Positions 11,186 to 23,460 of a DNA stretch of 64,000 bases are shown in pieces (position 1 is the stretch's first letter; every line of letters begins with the position of its first letter). The position numbers and the translations under genes were made by a program. The DNA lies in assembly GCF_027942865.1 (NCBI RefSeq), contig NC_134528.1, forward strand, positions 11,972,586-12,036,585, read 5' to 3'. This stretch comes from Odontesthes bonariensis (lineage: Eukaryota > Chordata > Actinopteri > Atheriniformes > Atherinopsidae). The notes beneath the pieces are model-generated. The model had not been told where the DNA came from. It did not search any database and was given only the letters and a program-made list of their open reading frames with translations.

Positions 11186-14100
11186 TTATACGATCTGCGG
11201 CTGCTTGGAACAACTGGGCCAGATAGGACGCAGGCTGATGATGACGAGGGCGAAGACCAGTATTGCCATGATGGTGATTATGGAGACGTAGCCGGCATGC
11301 GGCAGAAGGGGTGAATCTGGAGCCTCAGCTGGAATCATGTTGGTCAAATTCAACATGTAGCCCAGTGTCCAGCCTGCATCACTGTCTTTTATCTGGAAAC
11401 AGGACATAAAGAAGGAACTTAAGACTATCTATTATTTATTTGTATTATTTTGCTTCACAGAATAAAAGAGCATATTCTTTGCCAACTATTAACAGCTCAA
11501 AGTTTATTTAGATCTTGACATACATAAAACAAATGTGCAAATGGAACACCAACTTTGACGTTTCAAAAGTTGACGAGTTCTTGCAATCCTTGCAGATGAA
11601 TTATGATTTGATAAGCTTCACTCTTCTACTTAGCCGTGTTTTGATATTTTCATTTAAGTAGACATCATTTGGCAAACTGTATCTAATACTGTCAGACTTA
11701 TTAAAAAAAAAAAAAGATGCTGCAGCTGGATAAACGTACGGATGTATGTTGCAACTACAGTTCTGAAGGGGGTGTGGGGGAGAGCTTGACACATTTTACA
11801 CTATTTCCTCCTTTAGCACAGCAGAAATCCCAAACCTTCAGGTCACAACTTTTACACACAATTATATTTCCTGCTTTTCACGGAGAATATCTGAACATGT
11901 CAACATAGAAAATCATTTTAGGTTTCCATAATCCACCACTGCTGATTATTAGCGTCTTGGCTATCACCTGACTAAGTCGTCCAATCATGTTTAAGCAGGT
12001 GTACGGCGCGGCCATTACAACCTGACGCTTCTTTACGAACTTGTATTTCTCTTAGCTTTGTTGATAAATTTCACTCTCCGCCTTCTGTTTTTAATCACTT
12101 TGCTGTTTGTATTTCAACACTACGTGTGACTGGTTGTTATGACGGTGATTCATCGACTCAATTCAATTGTCTAATTCAATCGACTGTGCAGTCGGTAAAC
12201 GGCTGCGTAACGGAATTTGTTCAAGTTGTCAACACCTGGCTACAAGGTAAGAGCTGCCTCTGCTCACGTGCTGTTTTAGTTATCATCCGTAACTCTTGAT
12301 ATAGCTACTGATCAAATGCTGATTGTTAACGCTGTTAACGCGGATTCCACCTTTTTTCGTGGATATAGTTTAGCACTGAAATGATCCATTTCAGCTGTAA
12401 GGTCTGTTAAAAGAGCCTTAAATCAACTCAAGTAATCCTGCCACATCTGGATTGAATTGGGACTGGTCATATTTTTTTCTTGCGGGGATGTGATTTGTGT
12501 CTTTGACACTCAAATCTCTACCACAGTGTTGTTGCTGGTTGTTTTGTTCTCATTATTCCTTTTTTTTTATTTTTGGCTTCATATGACAACAATTTGCCCT
12601 CCTTTAGCTTTCAGCCAAGCATGATGAGAATCTAATGCTCGAAGCATAGTTTCTAAGTTTTATTGCGTTTCATGTGGGTTAGCCAGTTACTTTGGTTCAG
12701 ATGAAAGGGGTTTTACAAGCATTCAAAATCAGTTCTGGTACCTGCAGTAATTTTGTGCTGGAAGTGTTGTGTCCACTTTTTTTTTGTTTGTTTGTTTGTT
12801 TGTTTTAAGCAGGGAATGAAAATGGGTTTCAGGGTCTTTGTCATTTTCTCTGATAAATCTTCAAAAGTAGTCCATCTGATGTAGTATAATGTGCTGGGAT
12901 CAAGTGATTATTGGATTCAATTTTTTATTTTTGTCCTTTAAAGATCTTATTCCCCATACAGAGTTTGTTGTTAATTAGAGGCATGCAGGCACAGTATAAG
13001 TGAACAACAATGGAAACACTCAGTCACCGGAGGACATGCTTTGTCACTTCCTTGTAAATGTTTTGTCCACAGGGAGGATGATTGATTTTTTAACAGGGGG
13101 GGGGGCTTTTTTGGTGTTCAGTAACTTACAATTGTTGCCACAACACGTGGCAGTAGGCCTAGCAGTCACCTGCCTTTGTGTTTTGGTGGGTTGAACCAGT
13201 TGTTCTGCATCAAAGTTCATCATTGGATAGCTCGCACTCAAGTCTTCACATTTTTTTTTTTTTTTTTTTCAGCTTTTGGAAATAATTTCCCATTTAGCTG
13301 CACCCCAATCATTCTAGAGTGAGTGATTCTTTCCAGATGGTTTTACAAAGCCATTCCTGCATTTGTGTTTATTTATGTTTGTGTTTATTTTTTTGTAATT
13401 CCTGCATGTTTTTATATTACAGAATTTGTTTAAAGAAAATGACAATATAGTTTCACATTTTTAATAATGTGCAGCTATTTTAAGAGTTTCCTGTCAGTCC
13501 CTTGACATAAGTGTTTAGCCTTGTAGGAACTGTTTTATCTTCTGATAAAGTAAAAAAAAAAAAATTATTTTACTCATTTGTTTCACACCTTTTCCATGCC
13601 AATATAATTATTGTCTTATAGCAAGAGACACACTGCCATTTTGTTGGGAGTTCTTCTACTGCTGCTGTTGTTTTTAAATTTGGTATTTCTGATCAAGAGG
13701 ATTCAAGATTTTCTTCTGATCCCATTTCTTTCTCATAGATGCCGATTCATTGCTATACTTCCAGGTTTTAATGGTGCGTTGGACAGGTCTTCATCCAATT
13801 TTCTGCTTAACTTTAGTCCTTAAATCTTAAAATAAGTCTGGGTCAACCATATGAAGAGGTTTTGAAAAATGGGTTATGTCTTTAACGTTTAAAACTTTAA
13901 GGTTTTCACATAAATACTTCCTGGACACAGTTGCACACACAGTATAGATGGGGCCACGGGTCCATGGGTGGATCCTGATCTACTGACCTTCTTGATGAAT
14001 TCTATTTTGGAGTAGGTCTCTGAGGTGAAGTTGTATCCTTCTGTCAGCAGGATGAGGATATACGTGCCAGAGAAGCAGTACTCGGACAGATATTTTTGTT

Positions 14101-17100
14101 TTACGTCTGGATGCTGCTTGACTATCTGTCCAAGCAGTACAAAGGCAGTAATATCGTCAAGGTACACGTCAGACATCGATAAGACATGGAAATTGATGAA
14201 CGTTGCAGAACTTTTTTGTATGTGTAACAAACAAATGATTAATGTTCCCCGACCTTAGACCAAGGGGTAGCGCAGTAGCTCACTAGCTTTTCCTTCACGG
14301 CCTCAAGAGACATGGATGTATCCATCAGATTAAGGAAGTTCATCACAAAGTAGTAAGCAGAGAAAGCCTATAATAGGAAAGAGGAAGAGATGAGTCAAAA
14401 AGAAATGTAATTAAGTTCTTAGGAAATGAAGGTATCTGTTTATAATACCAACTTATCATAATTTGAAGCACAAGGCTGTCCTCACTGACCCATAATATAT
14501 TTGGGCTGTTTTGCAAGTAGCTTTGAAACCAGGATGTGCAAAAGCCAAGTTAGTCAAATGACCAAAAAACATAAAAAAAATTTGGTTGGTATTGTACAAG
14601 GAGCGTCAAATCACTGTGTTTGCAGAATCAGCTGGAAGCATCAACTGTTTTGTGATGGACTTTGGAAGAAAAATGCCACTCACTGCAATGGTGAACATCC
14701 AAGTTTTGGAAATCAAGAGGGAGGAAAAATGCTAATTCCTGGGGATTCACTTGAACAAAACGTGACTGGTCAGACTGTATTCATACCTCGGTAAATGAGA
14801 ATGACCAAAGTCCTTTGGTAGTAAGTGCCAATATTAAGACATTACTGTGGGAATTTAAGGGTAAATTCAAGCAAAGCAAAGCTAATTACTTTAGTAATGA
14901 ACGTTGTTTGGGTTTCATATTCTGAAGCAATCAGGAACATTAGGGTTAACATGTAGCACTTTATATTCAGTCTGTACCCAAACCAGAAGTTGCTCGGTGT
15001 GCAGTTATTACAAGTTTATGGAACTTATTAATCTATAAGTTGTGCAACAAGTGTGTGTGGCCAAACATGAGTGCTTTACATGTTATGTAGGCTGCTTAAT
15101 TAACTAAATGTGTTATATTACCCCAAACGGTCCTTGCAAATGTGGCTGGAAGACCCCATTGAAAGAGCATTGGCTGTATTGGCAGGAAGAGAAGTTAAAG
15201 ACATTTTTGAGGACTTTATAGCATTGTGTGAAATTTCCATCCCCTGAGATACTGAAGTTTGCAGGAGCTTGCTGGGGTTTCCTATCTGACACGCAGGGGC
15301 TGTCATAGAGGATTGAATAGTCCTTTGTCTCAGAGTAGCCTGAGTGGAAACAGGGATCTGTTATCATTTCTGGACCTGACTGGGAGATAAAGAGGTGAAT
15401 TGGACAAAGAGAGGAAGCTTATTGAATTCAATGTATTGCTGTACAGTACATGTTGGCACATCGTGTCTCAGATGATTAAGATTTGAATACCCGGAAACGT
15501 CAGAAGTTTACCTTAGTCTGATGTGCCAATGCCATTCGTAGTGCTTGGTCTTTCCCATAACACAGGAAGCTGTGCGTATACAGGTTATAGTCATTCCCGT
15601 AAAGTCTGAAGGTCACGGAGTTGCTGGGTGACTCCGCACCATTGTAATCATCAGATATGAAGCTAATTTGAGTTGAAGCCCCACCAAGGTCAAGAGCGCC
15701 TGTGGTTTCTAGACCCTGGCGCAGAAACAAAAAAGCACTGACATCAGTGCACAGCACAAGCACCAAAACTGGCACATAAAAGAAATAAAGTGGGAAAAGT
15801 GCTTCTACCTGTTTTTAGATGCATGCATGCATACAGACCTGTTTAAGGAGATCACTTAAGTAGTTGATTGTGACCCAGCCGAAGGCCCCTTCCTCCTGCC
15901 CACTTAGTATTCTCGCTCCCTGAAAGGAAAAGGGGAACCTTTGCAGGGCTCCCTCCACAGCCTGAAATACCTTGTCTGATGCTGAGCTGTCCTCCAAACT
16001 GCATGCATGCATACAGGAGCACAAATTCATTAGTCAGTCACATAATTCAAGTCACTACAGTGGCAAATAAATAACAAATGGACTGTATCGTTTTAAATGG
16101 ATTTGACAGTAACAAATTCATGCCCTTGCAGTAAATTTATGGATATAGATTACAGAATTTATGAATGGGAAAGACTCCAGAGAGCTGCACTTTGTTCTAC
16201 CAGTACTAACACGACTGCAGAGTTCAGGCTTAGAATAAAATTAAAATGTTGCCAGCAAGAAAATGCATTAATTTGAGGTTCCCACAGGTAGACTTCTATT
16301 TTAGTGCTTTTTTAAATTATTATTTTTTTCTTACAGGGAAGGGATAAAATGACTTTCAATTAGTAACCCCTATGGGAATATAGAGGTAATTTTGTATATG
16401 AGTGTGTCGTCCTGGAGACACTCTGGCTTTTTAACCAACAGAGAACGCGTTTCATTCTTGTTTGTGAATGAAATTCTTGGCAATACGACCAAAAACAAAA
16501 TATTTCTGAGGTTTAAGATATTGTTCTCAAGTAAAATAACAGACGTTACCTACTAGATGCATGATGGCTATCAAAGTCATGAGTGAACATGACGAACAAT
16601 AAAGAGGGAGGATGTTGTCTTGATCTTTTGAAGAAGCTCAACTTTAACTGTTAAATATAAAACTTTTTTTAAAGTGAATATCAGAAGAAACTTGAAGGCT
16701 CTATTTGGAAAAGCAACATGAAAGCAGAACTGGCGGTCTTTTTGTTTCACAACAACAAATGAGAACTGCTCATTTCTCTGTTGGTTGTAAAGCCCGCCCC
16801 GGTCAGACTGTCAGCATGAATGCTTGGGTTAGCGAGATCCCGTCACAAGTTGGTCTTTTTTATTTAAATTTTTTTTATTTTAGTTGTTAATTTGTTTAGT
16901 TTCATTATGAAAATGTGTGTTCATACATGACATACTTCAACAATCTCATTCCTGCTGTAGCTCCCAGATAGAGAGGGGTCTCACTGTGTCTATTCCTTGG
17001 AACCTGCATCTCGGCCTCCTGCATGCAGGCTTTCAGTGACTCTCCTGCCTTCTGTGGTGCATCTGCATAGCTTGAGATACCTTTACCTGTGAGAGACAAA

Positions 17101-20100
17101 AATATCCGAGAGGGTGAAGTTATTCAGCCAACATTAAAAGTTGTTTTTTGAGAAAATCTATACACATACGAATTTCAAAATTGAAAAATCTTGATGGTGT
17201 AGGTCTATGTCTTCGTGTTGTAGAACAAGCACCAGCACACAAGTTCGACTTTAGCTCTCCCCCCATGTTGTGGAACGGCCTTCCGTACAATATTAGACAT
17301 TTTTACTTTCAAGTCTTTGGTCTCTCCTCTTTGGCTTTGATTTCGGGTTGAGCCCAGACATCTTGGCTTGTCCATGTATGCATTGTATTTTTATTGTAAT
17401 TTTGTTATAGTTTTTATTGCTGGACGAGCCTTTAAAGCACTTTGGTCAAGAGTTGTTTGTTTTTAAATGTGCTATAAAAGTCAGGTTGAAGCTCTCAGTT
17501 GGTAGTTTGATATGAAAGGGCAAGAAATTGAACAGGAAAGACGGTTGGCCTCATACTTTTACTACATTATTTAGTGCTTGATTGGATTCTAGAGCGTTCT
17601 GGGGAAAGAAGAGTCAGATGTCACCTATTTAAAGAAAAAAAGAAATGCACAAATGTGCTGCCATTAATTTCATCTTTCTAAAAAAAAAAAAAAAAAGCAA
17701 ATGAAGACAATTCTGTGATATTAAGTCTTTCAACCACAAAAATTAGTTGATTAGGTCATTTTAACTTGTTTACAATGCCTCAAAGAATTTAACAAGGTGC
17801 ATAAATCACTCAGGGACTTGAGGAGCCAGATTCAAAACATTTACTTATGTTGTTGTACTGGTTGTTGGTCGGTTGGCTCTATAAATTTAACTTGAGATTT
17901 TGTTTCATAGTATAATACCTGACGCTACATTCATTGTAGTTTTTAATAACAGGGATTTAAAAATCCTCTCTGCGCCACCCACCCGTGAAAATCGTCTTAA
18001 CTTAACAAATTTCAGGACACTTGAATTAGAACTGTAAGACATCTCAGTTGTTACAATAGCTGGGTTTCCACTACTATTTTTGGTTTGCATTTGGAAGATG
18101 TGAATAAGCAAAGCCAACTGGAAATGGTTGGAATCAAGCTTGCAAAAAAAAAGTTAGACGCTTGCATGAGGTGCTTCTTGCATCTGAGAAAATAATTTTT
18201 TATGAAATGTCTCACCAGCTGTTTTCGGTCTGATGCAGCAAACGATCAACTCACGTGACTGATCGGCGTCTTCCCAGATAATAAAAATCTTATCCCAATA
18301 TTTACAGAGATGGAAGTAATTCTTCAAAAAGAGCTCTCTCCATTTTCCCTCTGCAGATGTCCATGACAGCTGCTGCTGTTGTTTTCCTTTGAGCTCTATT
18401 TCCAGTTAAGATAGCTACTACTTCTACTGAATTACAACCTTTTTAAGAAGAAGCTGATACAATTTTTTTTGCTAGTGACTGCAAAACTGGGCTAATTTAT
18501 TATTATTATTATTATTTTTTTTTTTTTTTAAATAAATTACATGCATTAAAGTAGTTTACTCTGCATTTTGGTATCATAGGTTATTGACGACAACTTCGAT
18601 ACTTTGTCCTGATCATTATGCCTCAGATAATAAAGAGGACAAAGTACAAATTTGACAAGTGATTAGATTTATAACGCAGAGCTAATCATTTCTTTCATAC
18701 CCCTATAACAATGCAATGCTGCCAAATGGCCAATAGTTATACATGGGGCTGTATCACTGGTCTAATTCTCATTGCTGATGTCTCTCCATAATGTTGCTTT
18801 ATGTTGGATAATTGCCTGTATCAGGTAGGCTACATTGAATTTTTTTTTTTTGTCTTTTTTTAAAGTTAAAATTGAACCTTCCGGAGAAGAGCAAATTTTG
18901 TAACATTTACTGCTACAGATTTTATAGCTTGTAGAAGGCTGCACCTAATGGCTTTTTATCATAATTTCCAGTCATTAACTGCGTCACTGCTTTAATTGGC
19001 AGTCATAAATGTTGCCGAATAGTTAGTGGAGGGTTCCTCCAACACAATAATCCATCAAGTCTGAAGTTGTGCGTTAATGCGTTTTTAAGAGATTTTGAAT
19101 GCAGATGCCCTGCAGCTCTTTTGTAGATTGGAGGCCGTTAGGAGCTGTGACAAGGAAATTGTAGTAATAATGATAATTAGTTGCAGACCCAAAGTTGATT
19201 GTTCCATAGAAAGTACATCCTGATTAATTGAATACCTACTGTATGCTAGAGAAAAACACACTGTGCTGATGGACGCTGCGCACCATCCGAACACCCTTCG
19301 GTCTACTCCCCTGAAGATGTACTGGAGAGGTTAGCAGCAGATCCGTTAGGGTCATTTAGGGTGATACGTGGAGCCTACATGGAACTTGTTTTTACAGCTT
19401 ATCCTAAAGATGTTCAGTTACACAAAGATCAGGGAAATATTCACCAAAGGGTTACACTGTTTCCACCAGCTTGCTTTTTTTCCCCCACGGAGTATCCTGC
19501 TGCCATTCCTTCCTAGTTTTAATGTCCTGGATGATTGGTGTATTTTCAAAGTTCAGTCATTACAGTGTTCCTGAATTAACCCCTTTTACTGACAGTTGTA
19601 TTAAATGTATAATTACAGTTTTGCAGTTTGCACACACTTGACTGTTTGCATCAGTGTTGATTTAGAGTTTGTATACTTGAAAGCTAGAGCATTTGACACC
19701 TTGTGCGCTCAACTACTGTGGCGTATACTTTACCTTTTACTTTACAGGAATGTTTCTGTTGAACTCTTCCAGTGTTGTTATCCTTCTCTGCAGGCCACTC
19801 ATAAATATAAAGAGCCGTGTGGGAAGAGCCGGCGTCCAGCACTATCCCATACTGTGCAGTGGAGAAAAGGAGAAATTCCTGTTAAGTTCTGTGTCGTTAT
19901 CTCTGTACATAATAAATTATTTCGGGAATGTTGAGAACAGGAAGGCAGTCATTTAGTAAAACTGTCCCCCGATCAATGTTATCATTTAGACTTTGTGTGA
20001 TACGATGACATAAACATATGCTTTGTATCTCCTCTGCATCCTCTGGCCATATTTGGTGGTGGATCTTTAAAACTATTAGATACTATTACTTAACTTCACA

Positions 20101-20346
20101 AGTTGAGGTCGTATTGACCTGAGACCAAATTTGGCTTGTGGATATTTGAACTGAGATTCCAGTATACTGTATCTAATTCACTTGGTTCCCACATAGGGAG
20201 TGGGCTTCCCTCTACCATACCTTGTATTTTTGTTGGATAGGTTTGTTCTGCAAAACTGCAACCGTCACCAAGGCAACAATCGCTATGACGCCAATCACAG
20301 TGAGGATGATGGTCACAGGCGTGTGCCAGGGGTTCTTCTCTTTCAT
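11186..20346 (-). CDS. entpd1: Ectonucleoside triphosphate diphosphohydrolase 1 (CD39 / apyrase), complete
   Basis: Cell-surface ecto-enzyme that hydrolyses extracellular ATP and ADP to AMP. Coding exons in transcription order: 20346-20221, 19851-19734, 17086-16936, 15998-15839, 15715-15512, 15379-15122, 14367-14254, 14125-13988 and 11392-11186. Phases close exactly to 491 residues (human 510). An N-terminal membrane segment spans about 11-31 and a C-terminal one about 458-478. All five apyrase conserved regions are intact: DAGSSHT (48-54), GATAGMR (123-129), GQEEGAFGW (165-173), [10 protein letters not shown] (192-201) and [14 protein letters not shown] (from 428). The family cysteines of the ectodomain (SFLCYGK, YCFSGTY, QYSQC) are present. 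Closest to ENTPD1 rather than ENTPD2/3/8. The start ATG lies 2 bases after a splice acceptor, so 5' UTR exon(s) lie upstream. Oddities: no cysteine in the cytosolic N-terminus, a weak exon-7 donor (GTCGGG), and a 17-bp direct repeat flanking the fourth coding exon. It converges on kcnk1. Confidence 0.96.
11980..12246 (+). promoter_or_regulatory. CpG-containing promoter-like stretch with a consensus 5' splice site, antisense to entpd1
   Basis: This part of the last entpd1 intron carries about fifteen CpG dinucleotides, while the surroundings have almost none. It has a CCAAT box (ccaatcatg) and a GCGCGG cluster. It ends in the strong plus-strand donor CTACAAG|GTAAGAG at 12246/12247, with an E-box CACGTG just beyond. 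It looks like a promoter plus non-coding first exon of an unidentified plus-strand transcript. No downstream exon is certain. The rest of the intron (12250-13987) is AT-rich with T-runs. Confidence 0.3.
15820..15836. repeat. 17-bp direct repeat, copy 1 (donor side of entpd1 exon 4)
   Basis: TGCATGCATGCATACAG recurs exactly at 16000-16016. This copy begins 2 bases beyond the 3' end of entpd1 coding exon 4 (15839-15998), so it overlaps the intronic part of the splice donor. Confidence 0.9.
16000..16016. repeat. 17-bp direct repeat, copy 2 (acceptor side of entpd1 exon 4)
   Basis: Exact second copy of TGCATGCATGCATACAG, 180 bases from copy 1. It forms the intron end beside the acceptor of entpd1 coding exon 4, taking the place where a polypyrimidine tract would normally be. 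Confidence 0.9.
17150..17485 (+). repeat. LINE (L2-type) 3'-end remnant in entpd1 intron 3
   Basis: The plus strand encodes a decayed end of a LINE reverse transcriptase ORF ([11 protein letters not shown], compare the common WNSLPxxLR end). It is followed by the usual 3' untranslated tail with AAAGCACTTTGGTCAA and AATGTGCTATAAAAG. It is opposite in orientation to entpd1. The rest of this intron, 17486-19733, holds A/T-runs and nothing identifiable. Confidence 0.65.
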
Positions 20347-20348
20347 CT
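20347..20348 (-). other. 5' UTR end of the entpd1 first coding exon at a splice acceptor
   Basis: On the minus strand the sequence CACCCCCGCTCTCAG|AGATGAAAG places a pyrimidine-rich acceptor two bases before the ATG. This shows that at least one upstream untranslated exon exists. The interval 20349-21414 has no other recognisable feature than the AC run. Confidence 0.6.
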
Positions 20349-21109
20349 CTGAGAGCGGGGGTGGAAAGACAGACAGACAGACAGACGGACAGGAAGGAGA
20401 GGCCAGAGGGTTGCCAAGAGGTAAACGGTGGAAGATGGGGACATTGGAAATAGAGAAGGGATGTGTGTTAGCCAGTCTTTCATCCAGATGTAAGTGATAT
20501 CTCAGCCTGTGTGAGTTTGTTGGAGGCCATGTAGTGTTTAATTGTTTTGTTTGGTATCCCTGGGTAGCAGTTGTATTTATGATTTTTGAGTGAACTCATG
20601 CCAGGGTTCATTAATTCTAAGGGCTTTTGTTATTTCATCTGCAGTACATTTGAGAGGATATTTCAATGAATTAGTTGACCAAACCTAAAAGATCAACAAG
20701 ACTTGAACTTGAAAAGGATTAAAGGTTTTATTTTGCAAATGGTTAAAGTGTTTATCTAAAATATCGGAGCATTTGGCTTCAGTTAAAGTGTTGATCTAAT
20801 CGAGCAATATCTGTAAAATAGTGTTGCCAATCAGTGATTTATTTCAACATCCTGTTGGAGGTATTGTTTTAATCCTGAGTGTATTTGATGGTCGCATTTG
20901 TTGCTGCTTTGTTTGGGTCCCATTTCTTCCTAAGTACCCATTGATTCTCCACTGTTATTATTTGAAATGCAACATGCGTGACTACAAAAGGATATGCTGG
21001 TAGATATGTACCCTCATCTATTCAGCTTTTTAAATAAATGAGTTACCTGAATTTATACATTTATTGTAGTTGTGGGGAATGATGAACAAGATAACACTCT
21101 GAAATCTAA

Positions 21110-21112
<3 letters not shown>

Positions 21113-21141
<29 letters not shown>
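21113..21141. repeat. (AC)n microsatellite
   Basis: About fourteen AC units, upstream of the entpd1 coding start. Confidence 0.95.
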
Positions 21142-21143
<2 letters not shown>

Positions 21144-21414
21144 GGGACATGTAAGTGTGTATTAACAGGGTAAGTAAGCTGGCAAACACTATCAGGCGCA
21201 CATGACAGCTGTCAAAGTACACTCACACATTGTTAAAACTGTCCCAACTGTACAGTAAAGAGCATATGAGCAGTTTTTCTACTACACTAACAAGACCTGG
21301 AGCACCGATTCTAAGCATAACCTTTGTCCACTGTGGAAAAACACAAACTCTGAAACTTCAAACATATCAAGGCAACAAGCTAGCGGCGAACAGACAACAA
21401 ATGAGAGAACTTAC

Positions 21415-21437
21415 CTCTGTTGTCAGTGAACTTGCCA
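21415..21437 (-). other. Candidate untranslated exon of entpd1
   Basis: On the minus strand the strong donor ACAGAG|GTAAGTTC lies at 21415/21414. Twenty-three bases upstream is a good acceptor (CCCCTTCCCTGTCAG|TGG) after a long pyrimidine tract. Either this is a 23-nt micro-exon or the exon begins further upstream. Joining it to the acceptor at 20348 leaves the frame open into the ATG, so an N-terminal extension is possible but not needed. Confidence 0.35.
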
Positions 21438-21439
21438 CT

Positions 21440-21535
21440 GACAGGGAAGGGGAGCGGAGGGAGATAGATCATGAGAGAGAAAGAGAGGGGGTGGGGGAGA
21501 GAGAGAAAGTAGAGGTAGGAGGGAGAGAAGGATAA
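21440..21535. repeat. Polypurine (GA-rich) low-complexity tract
   Basis: Nearly pure A/G on the plus strand (C/T on the minus strand), dominated by GAGAGA and GGGAGG. On the minus strand it could act as an extended polypyrimidine tract for the candidate exon just downstream. Confidence 0.8.
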
Positions 21536-22444
21536 AGGCAGGACAGCGGCAAATGGCTTGATGAGAGGTTTTCTGTTGTAACTGGACAGAAGATTAAAAC
21601 ACATCTGTGAGTGTGCTTTTTGGTGGAGCAGCTCTAAAGCACAGAGTTTGGCATTTCCTCCCAAAGCTGTGGCAGTAAGGCCAATCACTATGGAGACACA
21701 GTTTAAAGCGTGTTTGTGCATGTGTCGGTGTGCTCTCGTGCGCATGTGAATGCCTTAAAAGGGACTCTCTCTGAGAACTAATAAGAGTCACTCGCTCCAG
21801 CTCTCCACTCTGTTCATTCTGCAGAATGTGTAGGAGGAAGGGGAAGTGGGGACTCCCTTCTTTGGCTGTTATCATAGCCTGTGATGTATCCTCAGTGACG
21901 GATTTCGGGATTTCCTGCTTTCTCAGAGGCTGCGCGTGTTTATGTATTTGTTGGAATACTTGTTGCCAAAGACGTTTTGTGTAAAATCTTTGTTTGCCTA
22001 GACCCAAAACATGACTTGTCTGCACATGTGTTAATATATTCAAAGACAGTCCTGTTTTTTATTTCCCTCGTCTGCCACACACTTGCAAATACTGAACATG
22101 ATGCATGTCACATATGTTTAAACACGCACAAGAGAATTGCAGTCGACTATTTCTAACTTTCCTACCAAGAGACTGCAGTGTGATTTAAGGACTTCTCATT
22201 TAAGTGGTTTTCTGCTTTTAGATAGCCACTTTAAACACTGAGCTGAGCGGGTGATTGACGATTAGTGTGTACATTTGCTTATTTACAGTGTGAGGATCTC
22301 CTTTTGTTTAGTGTCTCAAACATTTACAAGAATTTATTAATCCCCCCCAAGAAAGAACTTTTCAAACTCCAACATCTAAAGAATCTCTTACTGTTTTTAT
22401 ACCAGCCATAAAAACTCCTGAAATTGCTTGTTTAAATCCTCAAA

Positions 22445-23460
22445 ATTTCCACATCTGCTCCTCAGTCCCAACTTCCAAGGACCTTGGACCTCGTGCAAAT
22501 CGATCCACTGATGATCCTGTTGCTATAGCAGTGCACACTGCTCTCTCACATCTGGACAGGAAGAACACCTATGTGAGACTGCTGTTCATTGACTGTAGCT
22601 CAGCATTTAACACAATTAGCCCAGCCAAACTCTTCATCAAACCACAGGACTTCGGAATCGACACTAATCTGTGCAACTGGATTTTGGACTGATGGACAGA
22701 CCACAGGTGGTGAGAGTGGGTAACCACAGTCCCCTGCTCCTCAGAGACTTGGAAGATTTTCTTACCGCAACATCCTTGCAAGCTGCTACAGGCACACCAA
22801 AGAGCATTCAAACTGGATTCATCATTGTGGTACGGCAACTGCCCCCTTGGCGAGTGTTACGTCTTCCAGACAGTGGTGAAAACAGCGGAGCTCATCGTTG
22901 GCAGCAAACTTCCAGCCCATCTGAACATTTATCTTCAATGATGTGTGACAAAGGCAACCAAAATCATGATACCATAACCACTCAGTTGTTCACTAGGCTG
23001 CCCTCTGGCAGGTGCTCCCATGGCATCATGGCCAAAACAAACGGCTTGGATCCGCAGGCCATTTGGATGCTGAACAAACGCACTTAAACCGCACGTGATA
23101 GAGCGTATAAGTGTTGTATTAGATTGCAGATTAAGTAATTAAATACTGATGTTTTAACTTTCACTGCAATTACTAATTTCATAACCACGGATGTTTGCAC
23201 CTTATTTATTTATTTTTTCCTTCACCTACTTTACCCGATTACACTTCTATACTTCATCGTATACATCTCATGTCTGTTGTTTCTGTGTTTTTATTTCGAT
23301 TGCATATCCTTCATTACACGTTGCTATACGTTTCCAGTGGGTGCTATTCCGTTATGTGTATTGCACTGTGATGGTTGTACTGTACTCTCCCGGCTCTCAT
23401 TTCATTGTATATCTGTCTGCAACATTTGTACACATGACAAATAAAACTACTTGACTTGAA
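22445..23460 (+). mobile_element. Degenerate LINE retrotransposon 3' part (reverse transcriptase remnant and tail)
   Basis: The plus strand encodes broken reverse-transcriptase motifs. [13 protein letters not shown] has the palm-domain signature of this fish LINE group; [13 protein letters not shown] is followed by an in-frame stop, then RPQVVRVGN in the same region. A 3' tail ends in ACATGACAAATAAAACTACTTGACTTGAA, quoted here only as its key parts AATAAA and ACTTGACTTGAA. The conserved YxDD region is missing, and stops and frameshifts show a dead, 5'-truncated copy. The preceding 21.5-22.4 kb has no recognisable gene. Confidence 0.75.
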
